From contig JAHLKI010000002.1 of NCBI GenBank assembly GCA_025602905.1, positions 1,550,001 through 1,614,000 of the forward strand: 64,000 nt of DNA. Reading direction: 5' to 3'. This DNA comes from Phlyctochytrium arcticum. Taxonomy: Eukaryota > Chytridiomycota > Chytridiomycetes > Chytridiales > Chytridiaceae. Below the pieces are notes generated by a model. It was not told the origin of the DNA, ran no database searches, and worked only from the letters and a program-made list of their open reading frames with translations. This document shows positions 10,657 to 21,970 of this stretch, piece after piece (position 1 is the first letter of the stretch; every line of letters starts with the position of its first letter). A program made the translations under genes and the position numbers.

Positions 10657-13557
10657 ATGCCTCCGAAGCGGAAGGTGATTTGGGCATCTTCATGATCTTG
10701 CAAACAAACCTTTATTTCAATATAGTAATCGGCTCTCCTTCTTTGTTGACTTTCATTTGTTGTCATCATTATAGCGTCAGGTCGAAGGCGGTCTTGACTG
10801 GTTCACTCAGGTCCCGGGAAAAAAGCTTGGAAAATACTATTACAAACCTGGTTGCATCAGCTGTGGGACCAAAAACTCTGGTCGATTTCACAAACTTCAT
10901 TGGTCAGAGCTGGATAGACTACAGATGACCGGCCTGAGCTTCCAGTTCGGCTTTGGATTCCATTCCCCATATGCTTGCGATGCTTGCCGCAGCCGATGGT
11001 ACAAGGCCGGCTATTTGGAACCCACTATAGTCCCGAATCCAGAACAGGACAATGCTGAGCATGTCAATGAAGATGGTGATGGCCATATTGTTATATTGAC
11101 CGACTTTGACGAGCCCGAGGATGTAGATGCTGTTGTCGCCACTACATTGCAGGTACCAGATCTCAGTCCTGCCACGATTATCGAGTATCAACAGGCTCTG
11201 CGGGATCTGGTCGCTCGCCCTTTTGAAGGAAACCCTTTCATTGACATGGATGGGTTCATAGCTCAGTATCCACGTGCTTATGAGCTCAAGGCTCTCATCG
11301 TCGGTACTTCTGAACAACATTCCGTATTGTACCAAGATCGCAAAAAAAGATCTATCATCTTTTCCATTTGTTACGACGGGCAGGCCTTGGATCGAAAGTG
11401 CGACTACATCAAAAGATATGTTGGCCATCAGTTTATTACCGCAACACACACGGATCAGAGATTTCTGTCGAGGATGAATCTGTGCTACCATCCGTCCAAG
11501 TCGATCACCCGCATCAATGACATTATTGTGACAGCGCAAGAAAATGTCATTCAAGACATTATGGAAAATGACCCACTCTTGGTTGTCACCATTGATGATT
11601 TTCACTGGTGCCAGATTCGGGCTGTGCCAGACACCTCAAACGCACCCGGAAAGTTTACGAGCGCGAGGACCACCGCGAATTATGCGGTAAAGTTACATAG
11701 GACATTGCCACCTCTCCCGCCTGCGATCGGCGACATTACAGCATCTGTGTTGCAGGACGCTTCGTGGATTCCTTTGGTCATTGACGCTCCCGCAACACAG
11801 ACATACGCTGAAGTCCGTAAAGGAGAAATTTTGTCCAAGAAACTTTACGCGTATAGTATGGCAACCAAGGCCGGATCTCAAAAGGATCTTCATATTATTG
11901 GCAGTGACGATAACCCCATGAAGTGCGCCCTGGATCTGCAGCCGGTCATGGACAACCTCCAGACATTCTTGTCAAAAGTGGGTTATCCTGACAGCACTGG
12001 CTCCTTCAACAAGTCCGTCATCCTGGCCGGCGATTTCTACGTCTGGATGTATGCTACCAAATTGCTAAAATCGCCCAGGTATAGCGCTCTCCAGTCTCAC
12101 ATCTTGCCGGTCCCGGATCTCATGCATGTAGCCCTTAACTCACAAGAGGCGGTCCTAGTCCATGCTTGGACTATCATTCATCCCCTCTGGGTCGCTGGAT
12201 ATCCGGAGGTGGAAAACACCTCGCCGATCAACATGCGACCCAAGCGACGGACGGCCATGCTGGCCCTCGCCATGACCGCTTGGCAAGAGTGTCGCCAAGA
12301 AATCCTAAAAAGCTATAACTTGCGTGCAGCCGGTAACTCCCAAGCAACACCGGTACGAAAGGCAATGTTAGACTCGATTATATCGGTGTTTGAAGAACTC
12401 ATTCCTCTTTCGGTCGACTGCCCATATTTGCTATCGAGTGGGGACATTGACCAAATCAAGATGTGCCTCAACCGGCTGTTTCCATTGTTTGCTCTTCTGG
12501 GGAAGAAAAACTATGTTAATATCATTCTTTTCCAGCTCGGTCTCTTAGAAAAACTTCCTTCTCATCTTCCAAAAGATGTTGCTATGGCTTTGCTCTTTTC
12601 CACCTTCTCAAGTGAAGATTTAGAAGTCTTTCACTCTGTCCTCCGGGCTGCAATTCGCTTTCAAGATACCAATGAGCAAGTATCCAGGAAAGCCCTGTTG
12701 ATTACTGCCATGAGGGGTGAGTCTGCCTTAAGGCAGCTTGCTGCTATGACGGAACGGGAGTTAGAGCTACGTGGTCGACCAGTCTCTCCGATTGACGACG
12801 AGGCGGCTACCTCTCGTACGGCCCAATCCCCTCTAGAAAAGGCAGCGGAAGATGTTGTACCGAGGATGGTTGCTTATCTTCGGGACCTTTTCTCTACTCT
12901 CTTCTTATTTTCATTTGATATTATTGGGCAAACGGCAAAGATGCCTTATGCATCCGCGCTGCCGCATTATAGCCTTGTCATCAAGCCGCTCTCACCATTA
13001 CAACCCACGCCCCTTTCGTCATTCCCATCGTCACCTTCATCATCCAGCAACAAGGAGAACCCCGGTGTTGTTGCCCCATCCAGCGACAAGGAGACTCCCG
13101 GGGTGGTCGTAGCGACCATTCGGGAATCACTTGTGCCATTGCCACTGCGGCGGCAACCGTTCATTAACCTAGGGAATCACATCGATATTCAAAACTGCCA
13201 AAGTGTTCCGATGCCACTTTCGAAAATCCCTCTTGCCGACAGTACAAATGGGAACGGAAAATCCCCCAGCAAGGCCAAAAAAGTCCGAGACTTCCTGAAA
13301 GTAGACTCCTTGAAAGAAGATCTTGCTCCCTGTGGTTGCATCGTCGCCAATTGCCAATGTAAAGCAATGTACCAATGGATTGCCAACAAGTCCCTTACTC
13401 ACTTCTCGGCCAACATCGACAAAAATCCGGTGCGCGATCTTGAAGGTAAGTAAAAGCAACCGTCGTTTCGCGAGCAATATCCTTTATTTCAATGAACGGA
13501 CGACCTTATCTTTGTTCTTTAACATTACCAGAGTCATTTTTTTCAACCTCAGTCTGA
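10657..13557 (+). CDS. Large zinc-binding protein, DUF6589/transposase-derived type
   Basis: Modelled as exons 10657-10674, 10775-13445 and 13532-13557, 904 residues, with GT-AG introns and consistent phases; without the last splice the stop is at 13453. The N-terminus MPPKRK|RQVEGG is basic and could be a nuclear signal. Next come CISC...(about 30 residues)...CDAC, a likely zinc-binding site, then a long central region with VVTIDDFHWCQI, VILAGDFYVWMY and HILPVPDLMHVALNSQ. These resemble the acidic positions and GDQ...PVPGLFHLQMN pattern of fungal DUF6589 proteins, which are thought to derive from transposases. That match is from memory and only partial. A Ser/Pro-rich tail with two near repeats (NKENPGVVAPSS, DKETPGVV) and a CGCIVANCQC motif follow. 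No terminal repeats were found around it. Confidence 0.6.
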
Positions 13558-13942
13558 TTGCTCTTTTGGCTGCCGTGTTCTCACCATTTATGTACCCCCG
13601 CCAATTTCCTTGAAAATCTTAAGCTGCCTGTTTTTGGGGCCAAATTCCGTCTGTTATATAGTTCCAAGATAGCGTATACCCCGTATATAGATCTCTAGAT
13701 ATCTTTCTTTCATCACATACTCTCGGTAGTGTTATTTCATATAAGGTTTTTGGTACTCACTGGTACCAACTCATTGTTCAGGAAATCTTTCGGACTTTCG
13801 GACATTTGCTTATGTAAATTTTGGCGGGAAAATCCCGGGGTGCGCTGAGACCAAGTGTCAATGTTGAGACCAAACAAATGCATAATAAATTTAAAACATG
13901 TATGTACAAAGAAAGGAGAGGGTATTGAACTATAAAAGAAGA
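13558..13942. other. Short convergent spacer
   Basis: AT-rich sequence between two converging genes; includes GCGGGAAAATCCCGGG, loosely like the inverted repeat in the A/B promoters. No gene seen. Confidence 0.35.
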
Positions 13943-15781
13943 CTATGCCGCAACCAGCCAAGAATGCAACCCGCCAACCACACCATCCACATGCTCACTC
14001 TCTAGGTGATGATGATGTCCCCCGGGAACCACTCGGCAAGTCGCGTTCCGGATGGCTCTAAGCCGGGTCTGGAGTTTGGTGGATTTCAACGAAAAGAGAC
14101 CGGAAGATTCAGCCAGGATGATGAGGGTGGGGCATGCCAAGGCCGAGAAATAGGTGAGGAGAGTGGGTTCCGAGCAGTGAAGGTAGGCCCACAATGTCAA
14201 GTGGGGGTCCGTGCGCCATACATGGCGGATTTCGCCGTCTATGATGCCAGAGGGTTGGTCAGAGGATGAGGTCGGAGTGGGAGATGGGGAAGACGAGTTG
14301 GGAAAGACGGGTTGGAGGCCGCGGTCACAGAGGAGACGGGCGGCTTCGAGAGAGAGGGGTGTAAAACCGCGGGTGCGGGCACGAGCCGCATCCTCAAAGC
14401 TGTCATAGACCCGGGTGGCTTTCGCCCAAGTATTAATTTCCCGGCGTCGGGTGATAAAGTTGGCCATTTCTTGGGGTTCAGATGCTTTGAATTGAACGGC
14501 TGTTCCCAAAGACTCGAGGAGGACCAAGCGGGATACGCGAGATGGGAAAGATGAGGCGAGAAAGGCGGCAATATGACCACCAGTCGAGTGGCCGAGAAGG
14601 GTACATGCGGGCCATTGGAGATCGTCGAGGGCGCCGAGGACGTCGTCGACCATATCCCAGACGTAGTAGCCGCCGCCATGGGGAGAGCGGTGGGAGGAGA
14701 GGCCGTGTCCGGGGAGGTCAATGCAGACAATGCAGGCGGCAGAATGGGATGTGATTAGTTTGGGGGCGAGGAGGTCAAAAGAGCCGGCATTGTCGAGCCA
14801 GCCGTGCAGGGCCAGGATGCATTTTCGAGAATCCAGTCCAACTAATGCAGATGAAGGTCCATCTGCCGGAGACTTGCTGGAACCCTCCGTCTCACCGCGG
14901 CGAACAAGTGATGCATCGCCCCATACTTTGGCGGCCAGCGTCATGCCCGAAGGAACTGTCAGAGTGATTTCCGTGACGGGAACATGCAAAGGATTCACGC
15001 GTGTGGCTTCCCGATTGTCGCCAGAATAGCGCACATTTTTTCCTTGCAAGAGCGGGCGCGACATGCCCTGAGGCGGAACGAGGGATAGCGATGATCTACG
15101 GCGATAGCGTTTTGGTTCCTGAGGTGATTCCAAAGGTTCCCGAGGCTCTGCTTTTGTGACAGGGGGTTTGGCTTCCGGCTGATTTTGGCGGCGCAAGGGC
15201 TGAAACTCGTCAATGATTATCTCTAATTTTGAGAATGGGTGTGATTGTTGTTGCTGTTGCGGTGACAAGTCGGGGGAGGATGACTTTTCAGATTTAAAGT
15301 GGATTGGGTGTTGCGCCATTGGCGTCGCCGACGTCGCTGTGGTAGTAGTAGTAGTCGTCGTCGTCGACGTCGGCGTTGGTGATGGAGAAAAGAGAGCATA
15401 GAGAGGCGAATGCACGGAAATGTGCGGGTATTCCTTGAGACCACTTGCAGTAGTACTAATAGTCCTAGTGGGAGGAGAAGCTGATGCACAGAGTCCTGAA
15501 ATGTCCATTTTTCGACGACAATTTCCCTTCAACGTCGTCGGCGGTGTGGTTGCCTTGCGTTTGGTGCTCCCCTCATCCCCATTGTCCTTGCGCTTGTCGC
15601 CATTCGTGGTCATTCCCTCCTCCAGTCTGCTCATTTCCTTCTTTTTTCTCGCTGTTCCTTCTACTTTCAAGTCTTGTGGTACTCCTCTGTTCACCCTTCG
15701 TCGTCGACGTCGTCGTCTAAGAGTCCCCCAAGTAATATAATGGCAATGCCCAAAGTCAAAATGTCCGTCGGGGATTCCCAA
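13943..15781 (-). CDS. Alpha/beta hydrolase, serine hydrolase-like (SERHL) family
   Basis: A 612-codon single exon. The C-terminal 330 residues form an alpha/beta hydrolase: oxyanion-region LALHGWLDNAGSFDLLAP (about residue 324), CIDLPGHGLSSH, nucleophile elbow GHSTGG (about 397), then FPSRVSRLVLLESLG, and a C-terminal GGHHHHLE supplying the likely catalytic His. HGWLDN and LLESLG are characteristic of the SERHL/MEST-like group. The expected catalytic Asp position is unclear (LAESSGLF). The first 270 residues are low complexity, with poly-Arg, Thr, Gln and Pro runs. The annotated start is simply the first ATG; an inner one (MSRLEEGM or MAQHPIHF) could be used. Substrate unknown. Confidence 0.8.
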   Translation of the reverse strand: MGIPDGHFDFGHCHYITWGTLRRRRRRRRVNRGVPQDLKVEGTARKKKEMSRLEEGMTTNGDKRKDNGDEGSTKRKATTPPTTLKGNCRRKMDISGLCASASPPTRTISTTASGLKEYPHISVHSPLYALFSPSPTPTSTTTTTTTTTATSATPMAQHPIHFKSEKSSSPDLSPQQQQQSHPFSKLEIIIDEFQPLRRQNQPEAKPPVTKAEPREPLESPQEPKRYRRRSSLSLVPPQGMSRPLLQGKNVRYSGDNREATRVNPLHVPVTEITLTVPSGMTLAAKVWGDASLVRRGETEGSSKSPADGPSSALVGLDSRKCILALHGWLDNAGSFDLLAPKLITSHSAACIVCIDLPGHGLSSHRSPHGGGYYVWDMVDDVLGALDDLQWPACTLLGHSTGGHIAAFLASSFPSRVSRLVLLESLGTAVQFKASEPQEMANFITRRREINTWAKATRVYDSFEDAARARTRGFTPLSLEAARLLCDRGLQPVFPNSSSPSPTPTSSSDQPSGIIDGEIRHVWRTDPHLTLWAYLHCSEPTLLTYFSALACPTLIILAESSGLFSLKSTKLQTRLRAIRNATCRVVPGGHHHHLESEHVDGVVGGLHSWLVAA

Positions 15782-18438
15782 AGACGCGAGATTCTTTATA
15801 GAGCTGTCAACCGAGTTTAGCCGAATCCGGGCCAGAATTGAGCCTCGGGTTTTCCTTTACCCGTGCACAGCCGTACTTTGGCTATATCGGGACATATGAC
15901 CCCAACAAGCGGCTCTGCAGACTGCAGTAGTAGTCTTTTCCCTGTGTTTTTTTACCCGGTGGGTAAATTCATCAGGCAGAGAGAAAAATAAGTTGGTCCC
16001 AGAGAAAAAATCATGCAGAGCCAGACAATCATTCCGTATAAGCGGGCAACCCAATTAGGATAAATTTCGCATACCTTCATGGGACTTGGGGTAATTCTCA
16101 TGTATTGTCCCGGATGCTGGTCCGGATGTACAGTATGTGCCAAAGGCATTAATCGGACGACAGTAAACGTAATCTGACTGAAACTTGCGGGTTTATATTC
16201 GACCCAAGTTACAATTCCGGTCGTGATTATCTATGATGTCCTGGCGGATATGTATAATAATGTCCGAGATGCGTATACAAGATATCTTGACTCAATTATT
16301 TTACGGGACATCTATAGGCTTCGGTCACTATGAATATGTGAGGAATCATGGTAGATGCGATGCTTTGAATGATAAAATTCATTGGGAATGCATTGGGGTC
16401 CTCCAATTTGTGACATCTCGCCGGCCAAATGCAATTGGAGTGCTGATCGGAGTGGCCATCTACCAGATACCGGTAGTCAAATTAGCGTCTAAATCATTGG
16501 ATGACCCTATGTTAACATACCTCGTAAATGTCATATGTGTCGCTGCTGTCATGCCCAGCAGAGGGTCTTGCTCTCCCGTGATCCGTCGGCATTACTACTA
16601 TTCGCTGCGCGCGTAAATAATGAATCAGCGCCTTTGCAAAACAGACCAAGTTATGAGTAGACTCTACCTTACTTATGTCCATCGCTCCATACCATAAAAA
16701 GCTCTCGTTCTTGTTCCTAGCTGCTGGTGCTACTGCCTTTACTGGTAAAAGTATCCTGAAAGAGAAAGGATGCAACTATTTGGCCTTCGCTCGAGTCGAT
16801 TTGTATGTCGGTAAGGTTGGTAGTTGATCCGCTTCCTGACTTTTGCATTGCACTCAAGTACCCCCCGAGTGATGGGCTATTGACTGAAATTACAAAGAAT
16901 AAGCGGCTGCATGACGTAGAGTTGCAAATCAGGTAAAATATTCCTTCTGACCCTCTTGGTCTTTCTAATCCAGTGAGTGCAACTTTTTTCGCTCCACCAC
17001 CTTCACAGCTGCGCCCCGGGACGGGCCTTGGAGCCATCAGTCGGAAAATACCCCGTGCCATAATGCCCAAGCACTTGATGGAGTGGGTCGAGTGGAGGAA
17101 TGTGTTTTTGCCTCGTCAATGCCCTTCTTTGTTGTTGCCTCCATCCCCACTTCCTGGCCTGCGGCAGGTGCAATTTTCATGAGTATCTTCAGAATGAACT
17201 TGTAAGATTTTTCCTTGATATCCCAAAATCAAAAATCCGTCCTCTTCATTAAGTTTGTTGTGGTAAACGCGTTTGGTATCAAGGTTGACTTTGCGAATGG
17301 ACGGTCATCATCCGTCGATGAGGCCGGCAGTAAGTCAGTCGTGACTGAAGAGTTGGAACGCCCATTGTTACCTTTGCAGAACTATATACTGTACTGGCGG
17401 CGGATAGGGGTTTATCGAAGGAACACCGATTGTGTAGGCAGCAGGTTTTGTCGTAGTGTTTGCAGGTCGAAAATTTTTTGGAGTGGATCGACGAACTCGG
17501 TAGGTGGCAATCCGCATTATCGAGAAAGAATTTGGTCCCCGCTTCTGATTATAGCCCGATTACCCCGCATTATCAGTGGATGAGCGAATGACTTGATGGT
17601 GGTTTCTTTCCCTTCCCCTGAGTACTGTATATATATCTTGCTTTTCTCATAATCAATGACTCGAGATTTGGTCTTTCTTTCTTGCAGGATGCACCTGTGG
17701 GGAAGGGAACGGCTGACGACGATGTCACCGTATATATAGGTTGCTATGATTTGAGTGAGGGAGGCGCCCACCCGCTCGATCTTTGTCCGCCAAGGACTCT
17801 ACGCCGGGTGCTCTTGCTGAAAACGGATATGTTTGCAAAGTCAACTTTCAAAGATGGGAAATGCGAGACTCACCGTGCAACGAATCCGCTACCTCTTCCT
17901 GAAGTTGGTTCTGCAGCACTTGAATTAACTCTTGTTTGAGCATTCTCTCAACGTCGTGCACCGCCGAGTGATAAGTAATTGCCCACTATCAATGGAATAA
18001 GTAATCCGATTGTTGGATCGAGTTGCAATCAGAAAGAATAGATAGATACCCTTTGAAATTTGGTTATGACCAAGAATCCATGAAACACGTGTTACCAATG
18101 TTCTTTTGATGAGTGATGAGTGTAGAATAGGAAACCGCCGTCGCTGGTTTCTCAATCTGACCAGCACTTGCGCGTTGAAGCAATGATGTCGATGGAAAGA
18201 TAGCCCCCCATTGGCATATCATGGTTGGAACGTGTGTGTTGGAAATAAGGGTGGTGGAAATGACGTCGGACATCAAAGGTCAACATCTTTGGCTCCCAAA
18301 TCACTTCTTGGTTTAGAAAGGAATACGATGATGAAGGGAAAAGATTTATCACCATCGCCCCGCATTATCGGTGCCTGAGCGACTGCCTTCATAGTGTGAT
18401 CCGTCCCAAAAGGTCTTGCTCTTCAAAAATTCAAGCCG
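15782..18438 (-). other. Exon-like fragments, product unknown
   Basis: No long gene is visible, but the minus strand has plausible exons with splice sites. One exon ends DVERMLKQELIQVLQNQL... at a GTGAGT donor near 17870, with a CAG acceptor about 55 nt on. Another reads WYGAMDISKVESTHNLV to HDSSDTYDIYE and ends at GTATGT near 16520. Two stretches (about 17560-17600 and 18340-18400) share a sequence around ATAATGCGGGG, suggesting internal duplication. These may be a decayed or very intron-rich gene. I cannot name a product. Confidence 0.25.
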
Positions 18439-18864
18439 TCAGGAGGGTACAATGACGAGGTTGACACTCTGGTAAGTCTTGGGCTCGGCCAAACACGGTG
18501 CTTCTGGAACGCTGCGGCTGTTGATATGATGTGGCCAGCGTGGCTGAACAACGAAGCATCTTTTGACTGGAGCTGTCCACATCTTTTGCAGGAATAATCC
18601 AAGCGGAAGAGGCGGTATGAAATTGAATCTCGGATGGACAGCACCCATGTTGACAGCAAAAGGATGTTGTATAGGTTTGCCGTTGTCGCTCGTGCAACGA
18701 GGGAGCCTCAATGAAAAAACAAGGTCGATAAGCGACGTGGCAAATACAAGATCAAGTTGTGGATGGTAACAAACTTTTTTCATAATCATCTCTCCGTGTG
18801 GAGTAAGAACGGTAAATCGACCTTTTTGAATTGCTGGAACGCGCACGGAAATGACCATGTGCGG
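18439..18864 (-). CDS. Hypothetical exon
   Basis: The exon follows an intron with good signals (GTGAGTATCG...CCTTTTAG, 18865-18930) and reads PHMVISVRVPAIQKGRFTV, then ends ...EAPCLAEPKTYQ and a stop at 18439. It is the longest open stretch in this region and has balanced composition. The upstream frame (19096-18931: YIAIGGSGKEVEIRR...LRIRLGAPRDHRD) looks coding, but joins out of phase by one base, so either the splice is different or the gene is broken. No family recognised. Confidence 0.3.
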   Translation of the reverse strand, partial: PHMVISVRVPAIQKGRFTVLTPHGEMIMKKVCYHPQLDLVFATSLIDLVFSLRLPRCTSDNGKPIQHPFAVNMGAVHPRFNFIPPLPLGLFLQKMWTAPVKRCFVVQPRWPHHINSRSVPEAPCLAEPKTYQSVNLVIVPS

Positions 18865-19015
18865 CTAAAAGGTGCTGGAGGTGAATACGTTAGCTGCCAA
18901 TGCAGTTCCGGAATACGGTACGATACTCACTAGAGTCACGGTGGTCCCTGGGTGCTCCAAGTCTTATGCGTAGACCGGGATCATACCCGGACGGTACATC
19001 CGGCAATGGAATCGG

Positions 19016-19065
19016 GGAGCGGAAAGAGGTAGAAATCCTCCTGATCTCAACCTCTTTTCCGCTCC
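19016..19065. repeat. Inverted repeat (hairpin) of about 15 bp arms
   Basis: Left arm GGAGCGGAAAGAGGT (19016-19030), right arm ACCTCTTTTCCGCTCC (19050-19065), loop about 19 nt. Related CCCCTTCCGCT strings occur nearby at about 20160 and 19205. Confidence 0.6.
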
Positions 19066-19260
19066 CTCCAATAGCAATATACCCCGTATGATCAAGTTGT
19101 GATTGAGGTAACTGCTCCAGCAGATTTTTTTAAGGTTGCGTACTTGGTCTGGCGAGTCTTGACAGCGGAAACAAAATGTGGAGGGAAAAGCAAGCCTCAA
19201 TGCCCCTTCCGCTGTTTCGCAGCGAATGGAAAAATTGCGACGGGAATAACTTTCACCATG

Positions 19261-19449
19261 TTACAATGAATGCTCAATGAAGGCCAGTAGTTCACCTTCC
19301 GTTCCCACTCCGCGGATGCCAAGATCATTGGAATCTCCTGATTTCGCGAGCGGGATGAGGATGCGGTACTGTGCGAGCTGCCATTCATGCACTTCTGTCT
19401 GTATTTGTACAGGTTTTGGAGGTGGGGAGAGAGTATACAATTCTCGCAA
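19261..19449 (-). CDS. Hypothetical exon
   Basis: The minus strand reads YTLSPPPKPVQIQTEVHEW to GTEGELLAFIEHSL and can be spliced at GTAACA just before its stop. Composition looks coding and it lies on the same strand as the exon at 18439-18864, so they could belong to one multi-exon gene. Family unknown. Confidence 0.25.
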   Translation of the reverse strand: MRELYTLSPPPKPVQIQTEVHEWQLAQYRILIPLAKSGDSNDLGIRGVGTEGELLAFIEHSL

Positions 19450-20480
19450 AACTGGCCTGAGCAGGGCAAAATTTCACTTTGTTCATTTGGCGATGACTGT
19501 GTCAGTTTGATACGACGCGGAATTCCAGATCTTGGACAAAGTCAATGGTACTATGGAATATCCCAAGTCTGGTCCCAACTGTTTTTTTTGGGGGGTCCAA
19601 AAGCACCGGTGTCAACGGGGACAGGGACGTAGAAGACTATATAGGCAGCCCCGTTTTTTCAGCCACAGAGGAAGGCTTTGCATGAGAAATCCGAGGCAGC
19701 TTTCACTCCAGCTTGCAGTTCCTCTGCGTTTTGAAGGTGTGTGGGGTCATCTTTGTCCCATAGATGTCTTGCTGAAACTTCTGAAGAGTGACACTATGTG
19801 CTCGTCTCTCCCCGCGTGAGAATTTTCTCTGTGAATGGACGGATATGGTTGTCCTGCAGGGGGTGATGCTCCAGTAACGCCGTCGGTGTTGTCGTCCCCA
19901 AGCCTTTCTTGCTTAAGCGTGGTCTTTTGCCAATTTAGGGAGCTGGGCGCTCGATGTTTGGCATTTGCTCCAGTTTGTGTGTGATGCCACAATTGCATTT
20001 GACAGACAGATTACCACTATGCGACAAAGGAGATGGTATACACGTCAACACACCTTGAGTGCCTAACCAGTTTCAATGATTTACACTTTCATGTGCGACG
20101 AAGAACGTGTCCTGAATTGATGCGGAGGAAGGGAAACGGATTGACATCTCCCTACTTCCAACTCCCCTTCCGCTCCTTTCAAGTGGGGTGTCGGTACTAT
20201 GCCAAACGTTGATCCAAAATGATTTCACAAGTTGGGCTGGTGGGAGGCCATGATCCCTTCGGTAAATTTCGCCCAATGAAATCCACTGTGGAGAAAGGGG
20301 GCTGTCAGTCAAATTTTGACGCGTCAAAAACGACTGACAGCTCCTTGGCTACTTTCAGACTTGGATGACCTTGGTTGACAAGAAATGTTTTTCGATCACA
20401 ACCAAATTTGAAAAGGTATATCTGGACATGATTGCTTTCAATTGGATCACATCGCTCACTCTCTCACTGTACTTACAGCA

Positions 20481-21034
20481 ATGAACGACCCCTATCAAGC
20501 AACCTTTGCTACAAAGCACCAATCGAAATCAAGAAAACTTCTCGACTCAGGTGTCGCTCTATACCAGCAATTTCATTACGCTCGTCCAATCGACTCATAC
20601 TTCAAGTCTTTGCTGTGGACAATCACCTTGTATTCCTTACTCAAGACTGCATCACAAATTCGCCATCTTTCAAATTGAAGATACGAATGATTTTTCGTCC
20701 AGACGTTTGATGAATGAACCTGCTTCAACAAAGTCATCTACAGATAATTTCGTATTCCCGCTGAAAAGGTATGTGCGCGGCCTCGTGATGGCACCTCTTC
20801 TTATTCTGATTGTTGCGTATTTTAGAGTTGGCATCAGCAGGGGATCACAGCCAAACCCCATCCCAATTAACGCCCGCTCAACAAAGCATGTGGATCAGCG
20901 CCAGCAGGGTCAAGAATTGTTCAGCAATTGCAAAGGTTCGGGAAACACTGAGGAACGGCCCAAACCATAGTCAAAAAGAGAGAATTGATTATATAGTTAG
21001 TCGTCATGCACTAAATTTGGTGGAGGCAGAGTAG
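20481..21034 (+). CDS. Hypothetical two-exon ORF
   Basis: A frame opening at ATG 20481 (MNDPYQATFATKHQSKSR) runs to 20678. A likely intron (GTATGTGCGC...GTATTTTAG, about 20770-20825) is followed by a frame SAGDHSQTPSQLTPAQQS ending at 21034. The two pieces do not join in one frame without an additional splice, so the model is weak. It may belong to a decayed gene. Confidence 0.2.
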
Positions 21035-21594
21035 TCGCAAGGATTTATGTGCTTATTGTAATTAGCTGGTTTTTTCAAAACATTCCAGATGAACATCCGA
21101 ATATTATTGCGCAAATGGGTCATGAAGTACTCTTTTGCAATAAATTTATCGGATTTTGTCAGTAAATGTAGACGGTTTTCAGTGTCAATTTTTTGAGAAA
21201 AGACCAGTGCCGCGACAGAGAAATGATGTATTCTGGGTAATTGATACTTTTGCTGTAACGGCAAATGTAAAAACGTCGCTTGCCGTGCAAAGAGACGGGA
21301 CAAGTAAAGGGTATGCAGAGGGGCAAATATGTCAATGGGATCATTTGCTTATTTCCCATTTCAGATTAGGATCCGTAGGGATATCCGATTTGAAAATTTA
21401 ACGAAGTGAAAAGAGTAGACAAGGATTCAATCAGCCATTATCCAACCACCGAGTAGAGCACAAACATAGTCAGATGTTTAGAAGTAAGAAACTTATTGAA
21501 GATCCAACGGAAAAGTACAAATTACAATGTTGAAAGTACAGCAAAAGAGCCCGAGAATGATGTTTGGTAGTGATAGGTGATGAGGGATGTAAAA

Positions 21595-21720
21595 TATGTA
21601 CATTGATGTGAATATGTACAGGGATGTGAATAAGTAAAAAAATATCAATATGTTCAGAGATGTGAAAAGGTACAGACAGATGTGAATATGTGCAGTGATG
21701 TGAATATATACAAGAGGTGT
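21595..21720. repeat. Degenerate 18-bp minisatellite
   Basis: Repeats of the type TGTACAGRGATGTGAATA. The same repeat is found at 45275-45410 and, inverted, at 34195-34320, always in the 5' part of the decayed retroelement, so it probably belongs to that element's LTR. Confidence 0.65.
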
Positions 21721-21965
21721 TGAGAGTTGGGCAACACACATAAGTATAAAAGTGCCGTCCGCATCAGTCCAAGCATAAGAAGATGTTATCGAGATTGAGA
21801 AAGCGGAGCGAGTTGTTAGAATGGGAGAGTGTCTTGCAAGTGGTAGAGGAACAAGGGTCGCCTTGGATTGGCCAGGAAGCCGGAAGGTCCTGAGCAGGAC
21901 CAAGTTGAGGGTGTTTTGGTGCCTGATGCGGTCCATAGTCTCATTGAACGACTGGTGATGACCGA

Positions 21966-21970
21966 CGAAA
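21966..21970. repeat. Target-site duplication CGAAA (left)
   Basis: CGAAA directly precedes the 5' LTR and recurs at 27299-27303 after the 3' LTR. The unoccupied paralogous site near 45925 has one CGAAA (ACCGACGAAAGCATG). Confidence 0.9.

Noticed and set aside
14239..14730. 163-codon minus-strand frame overlapping the SERHL gene
   Set aside because: Shadow frame of the hydrolase, Pro/Ser-rich composition typical of an off-frame reading.
16233..16616. 127-codon plus-strand ORF
   Set aside because: No motif, low-quality composition, and the opposite strand shows splice-bounded exon-like sequence.
20810..21034. Nonribosomal peptide synthetase condensation start from LTPAQQSMW
   Set aside because: A single short resemblance, with no HHxxxDG or other condensation motif nearby.
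21595..21720. Regular repeats resembling a CRISPR array
   Set aside because: Units are 18 bp, degenerate and directly tandem without unique spacers, and the genome is eukaryotic; these are minisatellites.
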